The notes under the pieces: model-generated
Told to the model about the DNA's origin: nothing
The model's input: only the letters and a program-made list of their open reading frames with translations
The model's database searches: none
Shown: piece by piece, positions 16,203 to 24,022 of the stretch
Position numbering within the stretch: the stretch's first letter is position 1
Layout: the number at the start of each line of letters is the position of its first letter
Position numbers and translations under genes: made by a program
Assembly (NCBI GenBank): GCA_949289445.1
Contig: CASEOD010000019.1
Span: 1-32,708, forward strand
Source: an uncultured Eubacteriales bacterium
GTDB taxonomy: Bacteria; Bacillota; Clostridia; Peptostreptococcales; Anaerovoracaceae
Length of the DNA stretch: 32,708 bases
Direction: 5' to 3'

Positions 16203-17369
16203 ATGGATAGTAAAAAGACAGGAAGGTTTATCGCTGTAAACCGTAAGAAAATGGGATTGACTCAGGAACAGCTGGGGGAAAGACTGGGCGTGAGCAACAA
16301 GACTGTATCCCGGTGGGAGAACGGAAATTATATGCCGGATTTATCGCTGCTGGAGCCACTCAGCAGAGAACTGGGAATCTCACTGAACGAGCTTCTGGCA
16401 GGAGAAGAAATCGAAAAAGAAAAGGTAATCGAGTATTCAGAACAAAATCTGATCAGTACCATTGATTACTCGGAGAAAAAAATCAGAAATGAACACAGAA
16501 AAATATCCGCTTTTATTGCAGGTGCCGGTATCCTCATATGCATTTGCGCTTTCACTGTTTTCCCGTCAGAAAGCAGCTGGGGAGAAATCTATTCGCTCCT
16601 GGGGCTTTTCCTTACTGCTGCGGGGATTTTCAGAGAATTGCCGTTTTCCTCCATACTGAAAAAGGCACTGGTTTCTGCCTGCCTCTTTGTTGTGGTTCTG
16701 GGAATTTTCTTCATTGCAGATTATATCGGGGTGACACAGTTTAAACAGCCTCCGGTTTACAGGTATAAAACAACAACAGTTTTTAATGAAAGCAAACTGA
16801 TCGAATATCGGAATCTGTTTTATACCGTATATCGAATCAACGCTGATACGCCAAACGAGTATTACCTTCTGGATCTCAAAAAACAGTATACTGTCGATAC
16901 CGTACCGACAAGTCCCTTTAACCGTGACAAAAGCGCAATTGAAAACCTTCTGCAGTATCGCAGCAGCTATGTGGGGAATAACAGCAACACAGGAAATCTC
17001 ATAGGTTCACTGCCCCTTTCCGAATACGGATTTGTATTTGAGATCGATTCGGAAAACTGTGGCGTAACCATTGATTATCATTTTACAGACTGGTATAACA
17101 ATGAGAATTCTTATACGGAAAAAGCTCTGGTATACAATTCCGTTTCTGCTTTTGCGCTGATCGACAATCTTGAATATATTACCTTTAATTTCAGCGGAAG
17201 CAGTTATTCTGTCACGCGCAAGACGATTGAAGAGAATTATCCGGGCTATAAGAATATTTTTACAGATGATCGGTCCATTGATGCTGAAAACTTTAACCGG
17301 TATGTGGAGCAGAAAATGAAAGATGCTTCATTTGTATCAGATATTTTCAGGCTGTTTAAGAAGGCTTAA
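16203..17369 (+). CDS. Membrane-anchored XRE-family regulator with DUF4825-like extracytoplasmic domain
   Basis: Residues about 5-62 are a helix-turn-helix of the XRE/Cro type (LTQEQLGERLGVSNKTVSRWENGNYMPD). A charged linker leads to three hydrophobic segments (about 101-120, 128-145, 152-175), and the C-terminal 210 residues lie outside. That domain contains YVGNNSNTGNLIGSLPLSEYGF, which resembles the DUF4825 core (Y-[IV]-G-x-N-S-x-x-G-N-I). The protein therefore seems to be a one-component sensor that binds DNA while held in the membrane. The start at 16203 (388 residues) is preceded by AAAGGAG; 20 further in-frame residues upstream are not part of the HTH family. The signal sensed and the target genes are not evident; it stands alone with its own terminator. 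Confidence 0.82.
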   Translation: MDSKKTGRFIAVNRKKMGLTQEQLGERLGVSNKTVSRWENGNYMPDLSLLEPLSRELGISLNELLAGEEIEKEKVIEYSEQNLISTIDYSEKKIRNEHRKISAFIAGAGILICICAFTVFPSESSWGEIYSLLGLFLTAAGIFRELPFSSILKKALVSACLFVVVLGIFFIADYIGVTQFKQPPVYRYKTTTVFNESKLIEYRNLFYTVYRINADTPNEYYLLDLKKQYTVDTVPTSPFNRDKSAIENLLQYRSSYVGNNSNTGNLIGSLPLSEYGFVFEIDSENCGVTIDYHFTDWYNNENSYTEKALVYNSVSAFALIDNLEYITFNFSGSSYSVTRKTIEENYPGYKNIFTDDRSIDAENFNRYVEQKMKDASFVSDIFRLFKKA

Positions 17370-17397
17370 AGTCTCATCTTCTCGTAGTCTTCCCATG

Positions 17398-17450
17398 AAA
17401 AAAAGGGCTGCGCCCTGACGACCTTTTTCGTCAGTGCCGCAGCCCTTTTC
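17398..17450. terminator. Strong bidirectional terminator
   Basis: Two stacked stems: GGGCTGCG (17405-17412) with CGCAGCCC (17438-17445), and inside it CTGACG with CGTCAG. A-rich on the left (T7 on the minus strand) and T4 on the right. It ends both the regulator gene and the convergent PepSY gene. Confidence 0.9.
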
Positions 17451-17484
17451 AGCCGGGTTGCCATACTGTAATCAGCTTTGAAAA

Positions 17485-18039
17485 TCAAACTTTATCTTTA
17501 TCCCACTCGATCAGAGTTCCGCCCTTGGTGTATTCGAATTCATACTCATATCCGCCTTTGTAGGCTTCTCCTTCCCAAACATATCTGCCGTCATCTCTGG
17601 TCAGCTTCACGTAGATAACATAGCAGCCGGGAACTCTGTTTTTGATCTTGTTGGTGATGGTGGTCTTGCTCACTGCTCCAACTTTGGAAGCTGTATATCT
17701 GGAACCTTCATAATCTCTTTCATAATCTCTGATTTTACCGGTAACAGCGTTGATCTCGATGGAATAAACGTAATTGCCCTTTACAGCTTTTCCTTTGTAT
17801 ACTCTGTAACCGTCATCTCTGGTCAGATGCAGATACTTGATGACCGCATTGTTTACGCCTCTGTCTTCAAGTCTGTTTTTGAAAACTGTCTTAGCCTTAC
17901 TCCAGGAAATTACGGAACTCTGCGTTGCCGCATAAGTTTCAGAGTCTGTTCCCGTCCCTGCAAACGCGAAAGATGTGAAAATCATCGACAGGGCTACCGC
18001 AGTTGTAACAAATACTTTTCCTAATCTGTTCTTCTTCAT
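17485..18039 (-). CDS. Secreted protein with two PepSY-like repeats
   Basis: An exported protein of 184 residues. The signal peptide (about 1-27, core VFVTTAVALSMIFTSFAFA) is followed by a short spacer and two tandem repeats of about 65-70 residues (about 46-112 and 116-184). Each has a helix with an amphipathic K-x-x-x-x-R pattern, then LTRDDG, a Y-x-[GE]-x-A-x-[KG]-G-x-Y-x-[YF] hairpin and a final strand, the layout of PepSY domains. These are thought to inhibit peptidases or act as small binding modules at the cell surface. AGGAGG precedes the ATG. It is a single gene between the bidirectional terminator and the end of metK, with no partner peptidase nearby. Confidence 0.75.
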   Translation of the reverse strand: MKKNRLGKVFVTTAVALSMIFTSFAFAGTGTDSETYAATQSSVISWSKAKTVFKNRLEDRGVNNAVIKYLHLTRDDGYRVYKGKAVKGNYVYSIEINAVTGKIRDYERDYEGSRYTASKVGAVSKTTITNKIKNRVPGCYVIYVKLTRDDGRYVWEGEAYKGGYEYEFEYTKGGTLIEWDKDKV

Positions 18040-18113
18040 TTTTATATCCTCCTATTGTTAAGATTCATTTCTTAAGTATGGCCTTATCATAAAGGAGAAA
18101 AATGAAATGAAAA

Positions 18114-18150
18114 TGAAAAAGTACTTATTTTTTTAAAGTTTATAAATAAG
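18114..18150 (-). terminator. Weak AT-rich terminator at the end of metK
   Basis: On the minus strand CTTATTT (18150-18144) and AAATAAG (18130-18124) can pair and are followed by TACTTTTTC. The metK stop codon lies in the loop. The stem has only two G-C pairs, so it is marginal. Confidence 0.35.
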
Positions 18151-19318
18151 ATTTCAGTTCTTCAACTTTATCCAGCTTTTCCCAAGGCAGCTGCACATCT
18201 TTTCTGCCGAAATGACCGTAAGCCGCAGTCTGTCTGTAGATCGGTCTGCGAAGGTCCAGATCGCGGATAATCGCCGCAGGACGGAGGTCAAAATGTTTAT
18301 TGACGATTTCTGCAATTTTCTCGTCTGACAGCTTTCCGGTTCCCGCTGTATCAACCATGATGGACACCGGTTTTGCCACTCCGATGGCATATGCAAGCTG
18401 AATTTCACATTTATCGGCAAGGCCTGCCGCAACCACGTTCTTTGCTGCATATCTGGCTGCATAAGAAGCTGAACGATCCACCTTTGTAGGATCTTTTCCG
18501 GAGAATGCACCGCCGCCGTGACGGGCATATCCGCCGTAAGAGTCTACAATAATCTTTCTGCCCGTCAGACCGGAATCTCCATGCGGTCCGCCGATGACAA
18601 ATCTGCCTGTCGGGTTCACATAGTATTTAGTCTGTTCATCCAGCAGTTCTGCAGGAACGATTGGCTTGATTACATACTCGATCATGTCTTTTCTGATCTG
18701 TTCCTGTGTTACATCCGGATCGTGCTGTGTAGACACCAGCACCGTGTCGATACGCTTTACCTTGTCTCCGTCATACTCCACAGTTACCTGTGTCTTTCCG
18801 TCCGGACGCAGGTATTTCAGTGTCCCGTCCTTTCTGACTCTTGTCAGCTGCAGAGCCAGTTCGTGAGCAAGCTGAATCGGCATCGGCATATACTCTGAAG
18901 TCTCATTGCAGGCATATCCGAACATAATACCCTGATCTCCTGCACCGATGGTATCAATCTGATCGTCCAAAGTTCCTTCTTTGTATTCCAGAGCCTTGTC
19001 AACACCCATTGCAATGTCTCCCGACTGCTCGTCAATAGCGGTCAGAACTGCACAGGTATTGCCGTCAAATCCGTATTTTGCTCTGTCGTAACCTATATCA
19101 ATGATGACATTTCTTACAATCTTAGGAATATCTATGTAACATTTTGTACTGATTTCCCCCATAACCATAGCATAACCTGTAGTGGTAGTGGTTTCACAGG
19201 CAACTCTTCCGTACGGGTCCTGCTCCAAAATAGCATCAAGAATAGCGTCGGAAATCTGATCGCAGATTTTATCAGGATGCCCTTCCGTTACAGATTCTGA
19301 TGTGAATAATTTTTTCAT
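18140..19318 (-). CDS. metK: S-adenosylmethionine synthetase
   Basis: Makes SAM from methionine and ATP in the cytoplasm; 392 residues, the normal length. Family motifs: [20 protein letters not shown] at the start (substrate and metal residues), [12 protein letters not shown] (about 116-127), [21 protein letters not shown] (P-loop-like phosphate region) and [23 protein letters not shown] lysine motif (here ending in [11 protein letters not shown]). AAGGAG precedes the ATG. SAM made here also supplies the radical-SAM enzyme KamA encoded further right. The gene stands alone behind an S-box, so it is switched off when SAM is plentiful. Confidence 0.97.
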   Translation of the reverse strand: MKKLFTSESVTEGHPDKICDQISDAILDAILEQDPYGRVACETTTTTGYAMVMGEISTKCYIDIPKIVRNVIIDIGYDRAKYGFDGNTCAVLTAIDEQSGDIAMGVDKALEYKEGTLDDQIDTIGAGDQGIMFGYACNETSEYMPMPIQLAHELALQLTRVRKDGTLKYLRPDGKTQVTVEYDGDKVKRIDTVLVSTQHDPDVTQEQIRKDMIEYVIKPIVPAELLDEQTKYYVNPTGRFVIGGPHGDSGLTGRKIIVDSYGGYARHGGGAFSGKDPTKVDRSASYAARYAAKNVVAAGLADKCEIQLAYAIGVAKPVSIMVDTAGTGKLSDEKIAEIVNKHFDLRPAAIIRDLDLRRPIYRQTAAYGHFGRKDVQLPWEKLDKVEELKSYL

Positions 19319-19450
19319 AATGTTCTCCTTCCTGAATATATACCTGTAATGATGAAATCAGTCGGCTACGCTGTGCAGAAACCCTCGTTCTGCGCACTCC
19401 GCCGGAAAAGTCTGAAGTCGACTTCGATTTCATCAGCATTGACTGCATAT

Positions 19451-19482
19451 AAAAAGCCTTTTCTTTCACTGAAAGAAAAGGC
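19451..19482 (-). terminator. S-box expression-platform terminator
   Basis: On the minus strand a perfect 12-bp stem pairs GCCTTTTCTTTC (19482-19471 read as its complement arm) with GAAAGAAAAGGC across a 3-base loop, followed by TTTTT. It lies between the aptamer and metK. The alternative antiterminator pairs bases 19502-19512 with 19471-19481. Confidence 0.9.
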
Positions 19483-19502
19483 GCAGTTAGCAGTTCTCAT
19501 TC

Positions 19503-19615
19503 CTCATCTTTCAGAATAACTATATTCTGTAGGATTTAGCACCTTTTCTGCCTCCCCTGGGGCACCTAGGTTGCCGGGCTTCTCAGGGCCTATTCCCTCA
19601 GCCACTCTCAATAAG
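19503..19615 (-). ncRNA. SAM-I (S-box) riboswitch aptamer controlling metK
   Basis: On the minus strand the region starts CTTATTGAGAGTGGCTGAGG and continues with the conserved blocks GGCCCTGAGAAGCCCGGCAACC and GGTGCTAAATCC, then a hairpin (ACAGAATA...TATTCTG) and GAAAGATGAGG. P1 pairs CTTATT with GATGAG using two G-U pairs. These are the hallmark S-box elements in the right order and spacing. SAM binding holds P1, frees the terminator arm and stops transcription before metK. Confidence 0.95.
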
Positions 19616-19625
19616 GACTATTATG

Positions 19626-19653
19626 ATTATACTCTTTTCTAATTCTTTGTCAA
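19626..19653 (-). promoter_or_regulatory. metK promoter
   Basis: On the minus strand: TTGACA (19653-19648), 16 bp, TATAAT (19631-19626). The start point falls a few bases before the S-box P1 helix. Confidence 0.75.
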
Positions 19654-19660
19654 TGGCGTA

Positions 19661-19688
19661 TTGTAATTTTGAAAAAATAGGATATACT
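19661..19688 (+). promoter_or_regulatory. Promoter of the 394-residue unknown gene
   Basis: TTGTAA (19661-19666), 16 bp, TATACT (19683-19688), back to back with the metK promoter; the two -35 boxes are 7 bp apart. The resulting leader is about 25 bases. Confidence 0.45.
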
Positions 19689-19720
19689 CTATTTATCAAC
19701 AAATCATGCAGAGGTGTAAT

Positions 19721-20905
19721 TTGAATAAAAACAATTTCAAAGTCTTAAAAGGCGGTCTGCTTGACAGCGTCGCCACCAGCAGAAAAATTTTTGTATCAGC
19801 ATATGTAACCGACACCAGACTCATGGGTGTACTGGGAATGTACATCCACTTTAAGCTGCCGGATAATCATACCCTTGAAGATCTGCACCAGTTCTTTTAC
19901 TTTGATGCGGAAGATTATGGTTTTGAAAGCTATCACAGTGTTCTCGGTTCCGATCCGGAAAAAGTACTGGAGCTGGAGAATCTGGTAACAGGCGGTCTCG
20001 GCGGTGAAAAAATCCTGTTGACTCTCCGTGAGGCACAGTATCTTTTACAGGAATATGTCAGATTCAATAAAAAAGCACATCTCCCGCTGCCGGAAGGAAA
20101 AGATGAGTACGGATTTCTTCTGGAACAGGATATTTTCCTTTCAGAACCCGATCTGTACATTCTCATGTGTAAACAATGTATTTCCATCGACAGTCCCTTT
20201 GCGCTGATCAATTATTTTCTCATGCGCATCATCGGAAGAGACTTCGGCGCTGCTTCTTTTTTAACTACGCAGAATTTCACTCTTGATCTGTTTCCGGAGT
20301 TTAAAACCGGCACGTTCTGCAAAAATACCATAGATGAAGGCGACTCGCCGGATACCTACATCTGTGAATCTCTGCTCGAATTTGGCGACAGCTATTATAT
20401 CGCCATTACCCATATTTCCCTCAGCGGCATGGCGATCAGCGGATTCAAGCGAGTATCCCTGTTCAGAATTTCTCCGGCGGAAGCTGCTATGATGCTGTCC
20501 AGATCAGAATTCGTAACGGTTTACGAAATGCTGCAGCCACCTGAAATCTTCAGCAGAGATTCTACCCGTCTTGCTCAAAGGGCAATGATAACACCTCACG
20601 AAAACGGCACACTTTATATGATGTTTCATTCCAGCAACGACCATGTGGCAAGACGTGTCTACCGTCTCAACGAAGACGTTCTGGGCATGTACTATATCAC
20701 TTCCGGCGGTCAGCTTCTCTCTGCCGCCTATTCACTGGAAGATATCCGCCTTCTTGAAAAAGATCTGGGCACTGCACTTATCGGAAAAAGTCTTCTGGTT
20801 CGCAGCAAATATGAATTTCAGGAACCGGTCCTCTATGAATTTATCCAAAGCGGATTTGAAGATTTTGAAGACTTTGTGGATGCCATCAAAACAGGTGAGA
20901 ATTAA
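19721..20905 (+). CDS. Conserved-looking cytosolic protein of unknown function
   Basis: Not recognised. About 394 residues, acidic, with no signal peptide, membrane segment, Walker motif, metal cluster or helix-turn-helix visible. It appears to be a mixed alpha/beta protein; several stretches look like beta strands with hydrophobic alternation (RKIFVSAYVTDTRLMGVLGMYIHF, SYYIAITHISLSGMAISG, GTLYMMFHSSND). The C-terminal part is helical and acidic (FEDFEDFVDAIKTGEN). The start is taken as TTG at 19721 because GAGGTG lies 4-5 bases before it; an in-frame ATG at 19706 has no ribosome site. Base composition is like its neighbours. It diverges from metK and ends in a strong terminator, so it is transcribed alone. 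Confidence 0.7.
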   Translation: MNKNNFKVLKGGLLDSVATSRKIFVSAYVTDTRLMGVLGMYIHFKLPDNHTLEDLHQFFYFDAEDYGFESYHSVLGSDPEKVLELENLVTGGLGGEKILLTLREAQYLLQEYVRFNKKAHLPLPEGKDEYGFLLEQDIFLSEPDLYILMCKQCISIDSPFALINYFLMRIIGRDFGAASFLTTQNFTLDLFPEFKTGTFCKNTIDEGDSPDTYICESLLEFGDSYYIAITHISLSGMAISGFKRVSLFRISPAEAAMMLSRSEFVTVYEMLQPPEIFSRDSTRLAQRAMITPHENGTLYMMFHSSNDHVARRVYRLNEDVLGMYYITSGGQLLSAAYSLEDIRLLEKDLGTALIGKSLLVRSKYEFQEPVLYEFIQSGFEDFEDFVDAIKTGEN

Positions 20906-20918
20906 ACCACAAGCCGAA

Positions 20919-20968
20919 CAAATAAGAACACCGATGCACTTTTATGTCAACCGGTGTTCTTATTTTTC
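20919..20968. terminator. Terminator between the unknown gene and cwlD
   Basis: A perfect 13-bp stem: AATAAGAACACCG (20921-20933) with CGGTGTTCTTATT (20952-20964), followed by TTT on the plus strand and by TTTGTT on the minus strand. Confidence 0.9.
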
Positions 20969-21165
20969 CGCAAGGTTTTCAACAGGTGCGGATTCCATAG
21001 ATTTAAGCGGTTTCGAAGGTTTTCCACATGGAAAGCCTTAATTGTATACAATTTATTGCACATTTACATGTGGATAACTTTACCTGACAGAACTCCTTAA
21101 ATTTCAATACTATTAGTATCTTCTTCCATTTGTCAAGCCATAGTTATCCACAATTTTTTCGGCAT
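20969..21165. other. Convergent spacer with DnaA-box inverted repeat and a 14-bp palindrome
   Basis: Non-coding DNA between two converging genes. It holds TTTTCCACA (21020-21028, one base off a DnaA box), a perfect palindrome AATTGTATACAATT (21040-21053), TGTGGATAACT (21069-21079) and its exact inverse AGTTATCCACA (21142-21152). The last two contain perfect DnaA boxes (TTATCCACA) in opposite directions. A small hairpin AAGG-TTCC/GGAA-CCTT (21017-21039) overlaps the first box. On the minus strand TTGACA (21136-21131) with a TAGTAT 18 bp later could be a promoter reading toward the terminator at 20.92 kb. Confidence 0.55.
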
Positions 21166-21921
21166 TTATCCTCGTTCTTCTGTTCGGCTGTCAACGACGT
21201 TTCCCTTTACTTCTTTCTCCTCTTTCAAATCATAATGATCGGCTGCAGCTTTCATAATTGCCGCAGCCAGTTTCTGCTGATAGGACGTCATTTTCAGATT
21301 CTGCAAATCGTCAGGATTTGACAGAAAACCGCACTCTACCAGAATCATCGGATGATTCGCGTTTTGAAAAAGATAGAATCCGGACTTTTGCAGTACGATG
21401 CGATCTGCATTTTCCCCCAGATCTTCTTTCAGCGCCGTCTGAATTTCCTCCGCCAGAAGTTTATTTTCTTCTTCCAGTTCTTCAGGCTCGTTATCCGGAT
21501 AAAAAACCTGTGCGCCATGTACTGTGCTGTCAGAAAGAAAGCTGTTCAGATGAATGCTGATGGTTAAATCAGGCTCTGTTTCCTCTATAATCTGTCTGCG
21601 CTGTTTCATATCGCCGACTTTTGACCATATGCCGTCATTTTCCTGATAAAGTCCTTCCTCCGTTTCTCTCGTGAGAATTACCTTGACTCCGTAACGTTCT
21701 GCTTCAGTTTTCAGCGCTTTTGCGATATTGAGATTGATCTGCTGCTCTTTTGTTCCGTCAGAAGCAGAAGCGCCCCCATCCATTCCTCCATGGCCGGCAT
21801 CGATGACCATAGTCAGCGGTACAGACAATCGCGCGGCGGTTCTCACTACCTGCTGATATCCGGGGACAGCACAGACAAATCCTATCAGCAGCAGCCCGAT
21901 TACAGTTTTTTTCAGTTTCAA
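21166..21921 (-). CDS. cwlD: N-acetylmuramoyl-L-alanine amidase, CwlD-like
   Basis: Zinc amidase (Amidase_3) that removes peptide side chains from spore-cortex peptidoglycan on the way to muramic-delta-lactam. The 251-residue protein starts with an uncleaved-anchor-like hydrophobic segment (about 6-21). Catalytic residues: His44 in DAGHGG, Glu59, His124 in SIHLNS, and Glu196 in LVECGFLSNP. The block MKQRRQIIEE before PDLTISIHLN is typical of CwlD. The start codon is TTG, supported by GGAG 7 bases upstream. A promoter-like TATAAT (21945-21940) lies about 20 bases before the start, with the surrounding CATATAAT also resembling a sigma-E -10. Vegetative amidases of the same family are an alternative. 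Confidence 0.8.
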   Translation of the reverse strand: MKLKKTVIGLLLIGFVCAVPGYQQVVRTAARLSVPLTMVIDAGHGGMDGGASASDGTKEQQINLNIAKALKTEAERYGVKVILTRETEEGLYQENDGIWSKVGDMKQRRQIIEETEPDLTISIHLNSFLSDSTVHGAQVFYPDNEPEELEEENKLLAEEIQTALKEDLGENADRIVLQKSGFYLFQNANHPMILVECGFLSNPDDLQNLKMTSYQQKLAAAIMKAAADHYDLKEEKEVKGNVVDSRTEERG

Positions 21922-22052
21922 AGCAGTTTCTCCTTTGCCATTATATGATATCCTAAAGAAGCCGCAAAAAAACAGCCGCGGCGACTTCCTTATTTTTCAA
22001 TATATGTTATACTGAAAGTAATCATGTCACCCGGAATCAAAGGAGTTTGTTT

Positions 22053-23258
22053 ATGAAAACCAGAAGACTTTATCAGGAAGATGTATACAAGAAGAGCTGT
22101 ATCGCTATAGTCACCCAGATCCGTGAAGATTCTGAGGGCATTCTTCTCACCTTCGATCAGACTGTTTTCTTCCCTGCCGGAGGCGGCCAGAGCTGTGATA
22201 CCGGTACTGCAGGGGGACTGACAGTCACAGATGTATTCGAAGATGGAGACTTCATCAGACACCGCTGCATCGAAAAGGAGTGTAAATTGTCGATAGGCGA
22301 TGAAGTTGAACTTTCAATAGACTGGGAGCACCGTTTTGACAACATGCAGCGCCACTGCGGTGAACATATTCTCTCCGGCAAATTCTACGAACTGTACGGT
22401 GGAGTCAATCGGGGGTTCCACATGGGGGAAGATTATATGACCATCGACATCAGTCTGGAGGAAAACCCACTCTACGACAAAGTGAGCTGGGAAATGGCGA
22501 AAAAAGCTGAACTGCTTACTAATGAAGCCATATGGCAGGATCTCCCGGTCATCACGCGCCGCTATGAGAAGCGAAAAGATGCGGAAGCTCTTCCCCTTCG
22601 CAAAGCACTGGCCTTTGATGAGGATATTTCCATCGTCTGCGTAGGCTCCATAGAGAATCCGGCCGACTGTGTCGCCTGCTGCGGCACGCACCCATCAACC
22701 TCAGGGCAGGTGGGTCTGGTAAAAATATACAAGGTGGAGTCAAACAAGGGCATGTTCCGCATCTACTTTGAAGCGGGGCAGAGGGCTTTCAGACAGTATC
22801 AGGATCGCTTCGATGTTCTGACCACTCTGGAGAACCGGCTTTCCGCCGGTTTCGACGATCTTCTGAGTAAATATCAGGCGCAGCAGGAAAAGACAAAAGA
22901 AGTCAAAAATGAACTTTATCATCTGAAAAAGTGGGTTATTTCCAGAGAAATCGACGACATCAGAAAAAAGATGGCACCGGCTTTTGTCAGAAAATACGAT
23001 CAGCTTGCGATCAACGATATGCTTGAAATCGGAAAAGGCTTGGCTGGCGTCATTCCCACCGTGGCTTTTCTGGTTCATAATCCGACAAACACTGTGCTGA
23101 TCTTTACAGACCGGTACGATGCAGGAAAGCTGGTCAAAGAAAATGCCTCCATATACAACGGAAAAGGTGGCGGCAACCGGAATTCTGCCAGAGCAATTTT
23201 CTCCAAAACAGAATATGTGGATACTTTCATTGATTTGATTGAGAAACATCTTCGCTAA
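22053..23258 (+). CDS. Long AlaX-type alanyl-tRNA editing protein with DHHA1 domain
   Basis: Free-standing homologue of the editing half of alanyl-tRNA synthetase, which hydrolyses mischarged Ser/Gly-tRNA-Ala. 401 residues: an AlaRS-like beta-barrel (about 1-90, with TVFFPAGGGQSCDTG), then the zinc editing domain with HCGEH (His101, His105) and the CxxxH pair (Cys209, His213). A coiled-coil stretch (about 255-310) and a C-terminal DHHA1 domain (about 320-401, ending KGGGNRNSARA) follow. This is the long AlaX form. There is no aminoacylation domain, so it cannot charge tRNA. The start at 22053 has GGAG 7 bases upstream. It is divergent from cwlD with a TATACT -10-like site at 22008. Confidence 0.88.
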   Translation: MKTRRLYQEDVYKKSCIAIVTQIREDSEGILLTFDQTVFFPAGGGQSCDTGTAGGLTVTDVFEDGDFIRHRCIEKECKLSIGDEVELSIDWEHRFDNMQRHCGEHILSGKFYELYGGVNRGFHMGEDYMTIDISLEENPLYDKVSWEMAKKAELLTNEAIWQDLPVITRRYEKRKDAEALPLRKALAFDEDISIVCVGSIENPADCVACCGTHPSTSGQVGLVKIYKVESNKGMFRIYFEAGQRAFRQYQDRFDVLTTLENRLSAGFDDLLSKYQAQQEKTKEVKNELYHLKKWVISREIDDIRKKMAPAFVRKYDQLAINDMLEIGKGLAGVIPTVAFLVHNPTNTVLIFTDRYDAGKLVKENASIYNGKGGGNRNSARAIFSKTEYVDTFIDLIEKHLR

Positions 23259-23282
23259 AATATCAAAATCCGGTACAGATCA

Positions 23283-23325
23283 AAGCAGCTGCCGCCTCAG
23301 ATCGAGACAGCAGCTGCCGATTTTC
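23283..23325 (+). terminator. Terminator after the AlaX-type gene
   Basis: GCAGCTGC at 23285-23292 and again at 23310-23317; the 8-mer is self-complementary, so the two copies pair, with an inner CTC/GAG. TTTT follows 3 bases later. It also separates the convergent atoA. Confidence 0.65.
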
Positions 23326-23365
23326 ATATTGGGGAGTTTTCACGCTTCAGCATTTCAGAAACGGT

Positions 23366-24022
23366 TTATTCTTCCTCCATAGGTTTCATATCAGGGTCAA
23401 AGTGAAGTTCACAGCCTGTAGCTGCCTGAATATCTTCCTTAGAATAATCAGGATGAAGCTCAGTTACCCAGATACCGTCTTCTCTCACTTCCATTACACC
23501 CATTTCGGTAATGATCTTGGATACACACTTTTCTGCTGTCAGCGGCAGAGTGCATTTCTTCAGAATCTTATGGTTACCCTTCTGTGTATGCATCATAACG
23601 ATGATTACCTCAGGACAGCCTGCGCAAAGGTCCATAGCGCCGCCCATTCCGGCAACTTTCTTGCCCGGAACAATCCAGTTTGCAAGGTCACCGTTCTCAG
23701 CAACTTCCATTGCGCCTAATACTGTTGCTTTTACATGTCCTCCTCTAACCAGACCGAAGGACTCGGCTGTATCGAAGAATTTTGCTCTCGGCAGAGCAGT
23801 TACATATGTACCGCCGGAGTTAATAATATCAACATCCAGATTGGATTCATCCGCAATCGCATCAATTCCCGCAAAACCGTTCTCGGAGTGGCAGGTAACT
23901 GCGATATCTTCAGGGATATAGTCAGCTACCATAGTCGGAAGGCCGATTCCCAGGTTAATAAAATCACCGTCTTTGAATTCTTTTGCGCATCTTTTCGCAA
24001 TTCTCTGTTTTAAATCTGCCAT
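23366..24022 (-). CDS. atoA: Butyrate/acetoacetate CoA-transferase, beta subunit
   Basis: Second subunit of a two-subunit family I CoA-transferase; 218 residues. The catalytic glutamate is Glu47 in CHSENG, followed by FAGI. Other family blocks are NLGIGLPTMVADYI near the start and GAMEVAENGDLANWIVPGK with GMGGAMDLCAG. The ATG overlaps the end of the alpha-subunit gene by 13 bp, with GGAG in the overlap, so the two chains are made in step. In lysine fermentation this enzyme moves CoA from butyryl-CoA to acetoacetate, releasing butyrate. The neighbouring kam genes make that the likely job, but specificity between butyrate, acetate and acetoacetate is not decided by sequence. Confidence 0.9.
   Translation of the reverse strand: MADLKQRIAKRCAKEFKDGDFINLGIGLPTMVADYIPEDIAVTCHSENGFAGIDAIADESNLDVDIINSGGTYVTALPRAKFFDTAESFGLVRGGHVKATVLGAMEVAENGDLANWIVPGKKVAGMGGAMDLCAGCPEVIIVMMHTQKGNHKILKKCTLPLTAEKCVSKIITEMGVMEVREDGIWVTELHPDYSKEDIQAATGCELHFDPDMKPMEEE

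Noticed and set aside
20969..21165. Chromosomal origin of replication
   Set aside because: There are DnaA boxes, but no dnaA, dnaN, rpmH or gyr genes nearby and too few boxes for a clostridial oriC.
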